Shown one piece after another: positions 59,881 to 64,000 of a stretch of DNA of 64,000 nucleotides. The notes beneath the pieces were generated by a model. That model did not search any database, was not told the origin of the DNA, and saw only the letters and a list, made by a program, of their open reading frames with translations. Each line of letters opens with the position of its first letter. The first letter of the stretch is position 1. Source of the stretch: Ilyomonas sp965199845 (lineage in GTDB: Bacteria > Bacteroidota > Bacteroidia > Chitinophagales > Chitinophagaceae); the NCBI GenBank assembly GCA_965199845.1, contig CBDATZ010000054.1:1054001-1118000 (forward strand), written 5' to 3'. A program made the translations under genes and the position numbers.

Positions 59881-61074
59881 TTACTTACTCAAATGCATAC
59901 TGCGCTCTTTATACAAAGTGCGGAAATAGGGATCGCGCAGGTCTTTGATGAAGCGAATGGCTTCGCCGGTACTTTTCATTTCAGGACCTAATTCTTTATT
60001 GACATTCGGAAATTTATTAAAGCTGAAAACAGGTTCTTTTATGGCAAAACCTTCAAGCTTTTTTTCTATCGTAAAATCTTTAAGTTTAGCGGCGCCAAGC
60101 ATTACTTTGGTGGCGATATTTAAGTAAGGAATCTGGTATGCTTTGGCGATGAAAGGCGTGGTGCGGCTGGCTCTGGGGTTGGCTTCTATCACAAATACAT
60201 TGCTGTCTTTAATGGCAAACTGGATGTTGATTAAGCCCCGGATATCTAATGCCCGCGCAATTTTTTCAGCGTAAAATTCCATGGTTGTAATTACGAGCGG
60301 CGTAAGGTTAAACGCAGGTAAAACCGCATTGCTGTCGCCGCTATGAATGCCAGCGGGTTCTATATGTTCCATCACGCCCATAACATGAAAATCGTCACCA
60401 TCAAAAATGGCATCAATTTCGGCTTCCTGGCAACGGTCTAAGAAATGATCTATCAGTATTTTGTTGTTGGGAATATGTTTTAATAAACTAACAACCGCTG
60501 TTTCTACTTCATCATCATTAATCACAATTCTCATGCGCTGTCCGCCTAATACATAACTTGGTCTTACCAATACCGGGTAACCTACCAGGTTGGCAACTTC
60601 GATGGCTTCATCAGCCGTAAAAGCGGTTCCGTATTGCGGGTACGGAATATCAAGTTCTTTCAGCATATCGCTGAAGCGGCCGCGGTCTTCGGCAATGTCC
60701 ATATTATCGAACGATGTACCGATAATTTTAATTCCTTTTGCACTCAGACGTTTGGCTAGTTTTAAAGCGGTTTGTCCGCCCAGTTGCACAATTACGCCTT
60801 CCGGCTTTTCCAGTTCAATAATTTCCCACAAATGTTCCCAGTAAACCGGCTCGAAGTACAACTTGTCGGCAATATCAAAATCGGTCGAAACGGTTTCGGG
60901 ATTGCAGTTAATCATAATCGCTTCATAACCACACTCCTTGATGGCAAGTAAGCCGTGTACGCAACAATAATCAAACTCGATGCCCTGACCAATTCTGTTA
61001 GGGCCGCTTCCTAAAACAATAATTTTTTTCTTCTGCGACGGGATGGATTCGTTATAAGAAATTGTACTGCTCAT
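59881..61074 (-). CDS. Carbamoyl-phosphate synthase large chain, isolated C-terminal half
   Basis: A 397-residue ATP-grasp protein matching only the second half of CarB. It begins at KKIIVLGSGPNRIGQGIEFDYCCVH and ends right after FNKFPNVNKELGPEMKSTGEAIRF, so it has the carbamoyl-phosphate-forming domain but no first ATP-grasp half and no C-terminal allosteric (MGS) domain. ATP-binding and metal residues look intact (VRPSYVLGGQRMRIV, FVIEANPRASRTTPF). The ATG at 61074 is chosen because a TAnnTTTG element lies 14 bases upstream and the longer frame is unlike the family. Split CarB genes are known in some archaea and thermophiles; the other half must be elsewhere. Confidence 0.88.
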   Translation of the reverse strand: MSSTISYNESIPSQKKKIIVLGSGPNRIGQGIEFDYCCVHGLLAIKECGYEAIMINCNPETVSTDFDIADKLYFEPVYWEHLWEIIELEKPEGVIVQLGGQTALKLAKRLSAKGIKIIGTSFDNMDIAEDRGRFSDMLKELDIPYPQYGTAFTADEAIEVANLVGYPVLVRPSYVLGGQRMRIVINDDEVETAVVSLLKHIPNNKILIDHFLDRCQEAEIDAIFDGDDFHVMGVMEHIEPAGIHSGDSNAVLPAFNLTPLVITTMEFYAEKIARALDIRGLINIQFAIKDSNVFVIEANPRASRTTPFIAKAYQIPYLNIATKVMLGAAKLKDFTIEKKLEGFAIKEPVFSFNKFPNVNKELGPEMKSTGEAIRFIKDLRDPYFRTLYKERSMHLSK

Positions 61075-61088
61075 AGTAGAAAATTGCG

Positions 61089-61096
61089 CAAAAGTA
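61089..61096 (-). promoter_or_regulatory. TACTTTTG -7 type promoter element of the carB half
   Basis: An exact TAnnTTTG match on the minus strand, ending 14 bases before the ATG at 61074. It overlaps the open frame upstream of that ATG and so supports the shorter start. Confidence 0.55.
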
Positions 61097-61252
61097 AGGG
61101 TTAGAAAGGTAAGGTGACAGTATTGGGTAAAGGATCGTTGTCTTATTAACATTCTTGCGTACTGATATTGCTTTTTCCGGAACAATAAATAAAAATGATA
61201 ATAAGTAATTCCAACAAATAAAAAGAGCGTACCTTACCCATCTGATTCTGAT

Positions 61253-62458
61253 ATGCTTGCATTGGAAAAAAAATTACGATTCATAGTTTTGCTATGGTGT
61301 ATGCTTACCCCTGCATTGCTGATGGCAAAACCTGTTGAGTTGCCACCGGCAAAGCATCTTACTTATATACCTTTTACATTACTTACCGGCGGCATTGTTG
61401 TTCTTCGTGCTACAATTGATAATTATTCCGATACGCTCAACTTTGTGTTAGATACCGGCAGCGGCGGCATCTCGCTCGATTCGGCTACCTGCGATTACCT
61501 GAAGGTAAAAAGAGAAAAAAGCAATGTGATGATTAAAGGTATTGCTGGTGTGCGCGCCGTTGAATACACGTACAATCACACGCTTAAAATGAAAGGAATT
61601 GCGGTTGAAAATTTAGACTTTCATATTAATGATTACGACATACTTACAAGCGTGTATGGAATTAAGGTTGATGGTATTATTGGTTACAGTTTTTTACACC
61701 GTTACTTAGTTATCATCAATTACGATAAATTCCAGATTGAAATATTAACAAACGGCAGTTACAAATACCCGCGCGGCAGCCATGTATTGCATCCAAAATT
61801 CAGCACGCTGCCCATACAAGCCGTGTATATGAAAGAAAAACGGTCGCTCACCAGCAACGTCTATTTTGATACCGGCGCCGGTTTGTGTTTTTTATTGTCG
61901 GATAGTTTTGCAAACGATAGTGCCATATTAAACACCAAAAAGAAAATGTATCCTACACTGGCGCAGGGTTTGGGCGGCAAAGCCGAAATGAAACTGACGA
62001 CTTTAAAGGAAGTGAAAATTGGTCCTTATAAATTCAGAAATGTTCCGACTTATATTTTTAACGACCCTTATAATGCAACCTCGTATCCACAGGTTAGCGG
62101 GTTGATTGGTAACGATTTAATGCGTCGTTTTACTGTTATTCTAAACTATGCCGCCAGAGAAATTTGTTTAAAGCCGAACAATTCTTACCGCGATTCTTTT
62201 GATTACTCTTATACCGGCTTAGGCATTTATATGGTTGACCGGCGAATTACTGTGCTTGATATTATGGAAAACTCGCCGGCACAAAAATCCGGCTTGCAGA
62301 TTGGCGATGTGATTATTGGTGTAAATAAAGATTTTACCAACAACATACAGACTTATAAAAGCTTGCTTCAGGCAGCAAATTCAATACAAAATCTTTTAAT
62401 AGATCGTAAGAATGTCGGGCTTCTCACTATTATTTTACGGGTAAAAAGTATTCGCTGA
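61253..62458 (+). CDS. Aspartyl protease with two DTG motifs and C-terminal PDZ-like domain, secreted
   Basis: A 401-residue protein with a signal peptide (about 5-25). Two retropepsin-like lobes each carry a catalytic motif, FVLDTGSGGISL near residue 66 and VYFDTGAGLCFLL near 203. A PDZ-like C-terminus follows (GLGIYMVDRRITVLDIMENSPAQKSGLQIGDVIIGVN, about 322-358). The two DTG sites in one chain would form a pepsin-like active site without dimerisation. Such proteins are frequent in Bacteroidota but their substrates are unknown. It is divergent from the carB half. Confidence 0.85.
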   Translation: MLALEKKLRFIVLLWCMLTPALLMAKPVELPPAKHLTYIPFTLLTGGIVVLRATIDNYSDTLNFVLDTGSGGISLDSATCDYLKVKREKSNVMIKGIAGVRAVEYTYNHTLKMKGIAVENLDFHINDYDILTSVYGIKVDGIIGYSFLHRYLVIINYDKFQIEILTNGSYKYPRGSHVLHPKFSTLPIQAVYMKEKRSLTSNVYFDTGAGLCFLLSDSFANDSAILNTKKKMYPTLAQGLGGKAEMKLTTLKEVKIGPYKFRNVPTYIFNDPYNATSYPQVSGLIGNDLMRRFTVILNYAAREICLKPNNSYRDSFDYSYTGLGIYMVDRRITVLDIMENSPAQKSGLQIGDVIIGVNKDFTNNIQTYKSLLQAANSIQNLLIDRKNVGLLTIILRVKSIR

Positions 62459-62518
62459 AACGGTATTAAATCCAATCATAAACAAGTTCTTCTCTTATAT
62501 TGCACTCTTTGCCAACCA

Positions 62519-63637
62519 ATGACAACAGCAGAAGCTTTACAACATATACAAGATATTTCGAGCCACGATGCAGATTCCGGTGATATAGCGCCTGTACAAC
62601 AAATAGAATATCTTGTTCAGGCTGGCTTATTGCAAATTGTTTTGCCGGGAAGAAAGCTTGATTTCAATAAAAAAAATACATCGTCGCTTCTGCAATTATT
62701 GAAATCAATTGGCAGAGCCGATTTATCTGTCGGGAGAATTTACGAAGGACATATCAATGCGTTATTCCTCATTCATTTATTTGCCACAGATCATCAAAAA
62801 GAAACCTGGTTTGCCGATGCTGCAAACGGCTTTCTGTTTGGTGTATGGAACACACAGGCAAATGATGGTGTTGAAATCGAACAAAAAGATAATTGCACAT
62901 TCTCATTAACCGGCAAAAAAACATTTGCTTCCGGTTCTGGTATTGTACAGCGCGCGTTGGTTACAGGCAATATAAACAGCCACGAAAAAAAAGGCTGGCA
63001 AATGTGTATTGTAAATACAGAACAGCTTTCAAACAATAACATTGACTACAATTCTTGGAAGCCGCCCGGCATGAAATCTTCTATAAGTTATACCTTTAAT
63101 TTTTTGGGTTATGAAGGAAAATCCGGTGAGTTATTGGGCGATGCAAATAAATATTACCGGCAGCCTTATTTTAGCGCTGGCGCTATGCGGTTTTGCGCTG
63201 TTCAGTTGGGTGGCGCTGAGTCTTTGCTGAACGATACCATTGCTTATTTAAAAAGCCTGAACCGTACAGATGATGCGCTTCAAAATGCGCGTATTGCAGA
63301 GATGATAATTGCCGTAACATCCGGCGATTTATGGCTGCAGCAAGCGGCTGCAAACTGGGATAAATGGACAACAAATGAATCGGAAAACAGCCGGTTAATT
63401 GCCTTTGCAAACATGACGCGTACAACCATTGAAAAAATTTGTCTGCAGGTAATTGAATTATCGTCAAAATGTATTGGAGCACGTGGTTTACTGCCGCCTT
63501 ATACTATGGAAAAGCGAGTCAGAGATTTGCAGTTTTACCTTCGCCAGCCCGCGCCGGATGCGGCTTTGCTCGATGTGGCAAAATATATAATACAAGCAGA
63601 TAAGAACATAGAAACTGTGTGGAATGATAATGACTGA
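62519..63637 (+). CDS. Acyl-CoA dehydrogenase-like protein
   Basis: A 372-residue protein of the acyl-CoA dehydrogenase superfamily. The helical N-terminal domain, the middle beta domain (FGVWNTQANDGVEI, FSLTGKKTFASGSGIVQRALV) and the C-terminal helical bundle are recognisable, but the usual flavin and catalytic motifs are weakly conserved. The gene overlaps by eight bases a PIG-L deacetylase gene. Such pairs, often with a glycosyltransferase and a methyltransferase, suggest a small biosynthetic locus that continues beyond the window. Confidence 0.8.
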   Translation: MTTAEALQHIQDISSHDADSGDIAPVQQIEYLVQAGLLQIVLPGRKLDFNKKNTSSLLQLLKSIGRADLSVGRIYEGHINALFLIHLFATDHQKETWFADAANGFLFGVWNTQANDGVEIEQKDNCTFSLTGKKTFASGSGIVQRALVTGNINSHEKKGWQMCIVNTEQLSNNNIDYNSWKPPGMKSSISYTFNFLGYEGKSGELLGDANKYYRQPYFSAGAMRFCAVQLGGAESLLNDTIAYLKSLNRTDDALQNARIAEMIIAVTSGDLWLQQAAANWDKWTTNESENSRLIAFANMTRTTIEKICLQVIELSSKCIGARGLLPPYTMEKRVRDLQFYLRQPAPDAALLDVAKYIIQADKNIETVWNDND

Positions 63638-64000
63638 TTTACGAAAAGATGCTGTTGAAATAAAACCGGAAGCGTTTACATCCATAACAAGCTGCATGGT
63701 AATAGCGCCGCATCCCGACGATGAAGCGTTAGGGTGCGGCGGGTTAATTGCTTTGTTGCGCGAAAGCGGTAAAGATGTATTTGTTGTTTTTACTACCGAC
63801 GGCAGTTTGTCTCATCCATCTTCAAAAAAATATCCGGCAGATAAATTGGCTAAACTGCGAAAAGACGAGGCTTTACAGGCTTTAGCCGAGTTAGGTGTTT
63901 CGTCGCGACATGTATTTTTCATGAATAAAAAAGATGGACATTTACCGGCGCAAGGCGAGCCGCAATTTGAACAGAATGCACATCAGCTTCATCTTTTGAT
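63630..64000 (+). CDS. PIG-L family deacetylase (partial, cut by window end)
   Basis: The frame starts at ATG 63630, overlaps the previous stop by eight bases and runs off the window after about 123 codons. The zinc motif APHPDDEALGCGG (about 29-41) is the PIG-L/LmbE signature. These enzymes remove acetyl groups from N-acetylglucosamine-containing molecules. The remainder, and the likely partner genes, lie outside the window. Confidence 0.9.
   Translation, partial: MTDLRKDAVEIKPEAFTSITSCMVIAPHPDDEALGCGGLIALLRESGKDVFVVFTTDGSLSHPSSKKYPADKLAKLRKDEALQALAELGVSSRHVFFMNKKDGHLPAQGEPQFEQNAHQLHLL

Noticed and set aside
61075..61185. 37-residue N-terminal extension of the carB half
   Set aside because: The extension overlaps a TAnnTTTG promoter element and does not resemble carbamoyl-phosphate synthase.
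1..64000. CRISPR arrays, tRNA or rRNA genes
   Set aside because: The tandem heptads are the only regular repeats seen and lack repeat-spacer structure of CRISPR length; no tRNA cloverleaf or rRNA segment was noticed on reading both strands.

Overview
The window looks like the chromosome of a Bacteroidota bacterium, most likely from the Chitinophagaceae or a close relative. The evidence is the Alternative Complex III / cytochrome c oxidase operon layout, start codons that lack Shine-Dalgarno sequences, repeated TAnnTTTG (-7 type) promoter elements just upstream of genes, and typical families such as GH3-like, DUF4954, MbnP-like, prolyl oligopeptidase with signal peptide, KorB and BY-kinase exopolysaccharide genes. 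No rRNA, tRNA, CRISPR array or intact insertion sequence was recognised.

Layout. 1-6.0 kb: the 3' end of an ACIII gene (actF-like) followed by cytochrome c oxidase subunits II and I, heme O synthase, two subunit III-type proteins and subunit IV. Heme A synthase (ctaA) lies 5 kb further on, so the window encodes both steps from heme B to heme A. 6.2-16.1 kb: korB, a tandem pair of FIH/JmjC-like cupins, a YciO/Sua5-type protein, RNase HII, an Fpg/Nei-like glycosylase, a lipoprotein amidase, a GH3-like enzyme, and a CD225-DUF2752 membrane pair. 16.2-19.3 kb: ribosomal operon rplM-rpsI-rpsB-tsf, with structured leader and intercistronic RNA and a strong terminator. 19.6-27.2 kb: a possible toxin-antitoxin pair, dtd, arfB, an MbnP-like protein, a UbiD decarboxylase, an EamA transporter and a three-gene ECF sigma operon. 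27.2-35.3 kb: secreted hydrolases (SGNH, DUF1080, GH2, M19 dipeptidase, prolyl oligopeptidase). 35.3-36.1 kb: an AT-rich two-ORF island of unknown function. 36.2-46.8 kb: a second ECF sigma factor, uvrA, a NIPSNAP protein with a Tat-like signal, DUF4954, a Na+/H+ antiporter and lepA.

46.9-55.8 kb: a methyltransferase, then an exopolysaccharide operon (Wza-like lipoprotein, Wzc-like tyrosine kinase, sulfotransferase, flippase, polymerase/ligase). It contains no glycosyltransferase gene, which suggests a sulfated polymer whose backbone is built by enzymes encoded elsewhere. 55.8-57.3 kb: two AT-rich genes separated by a structured spacer that resembles a mobile gene cassette. 57.5-64 kb: isoaspartyl peptidase, heptose-7-phosphate kinase (rfaE1-like), an isolated second half of carB, a two-DTG aspartyl protease with a PDZ-like C-terminus, an acyl-CoA-dehydrogenase-like protein and a truncated PIG-L deacetylase.

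The most unusual signals are intergenic. A dispersed family of degenerate 7-bp repeats (unit close to YCTTGWM) occurs at four sites, three of them between convergent genes and one overlapping the rplM promoter. A predicted pseudoknot sits immediately upstream of tsf. The 55.8-57.3 kb cassette-like insertion and the small AT-rich ORF pairs are the best candidates for accessory systems not yet described. All function calls come from reading motifs by eye; no database search was run.
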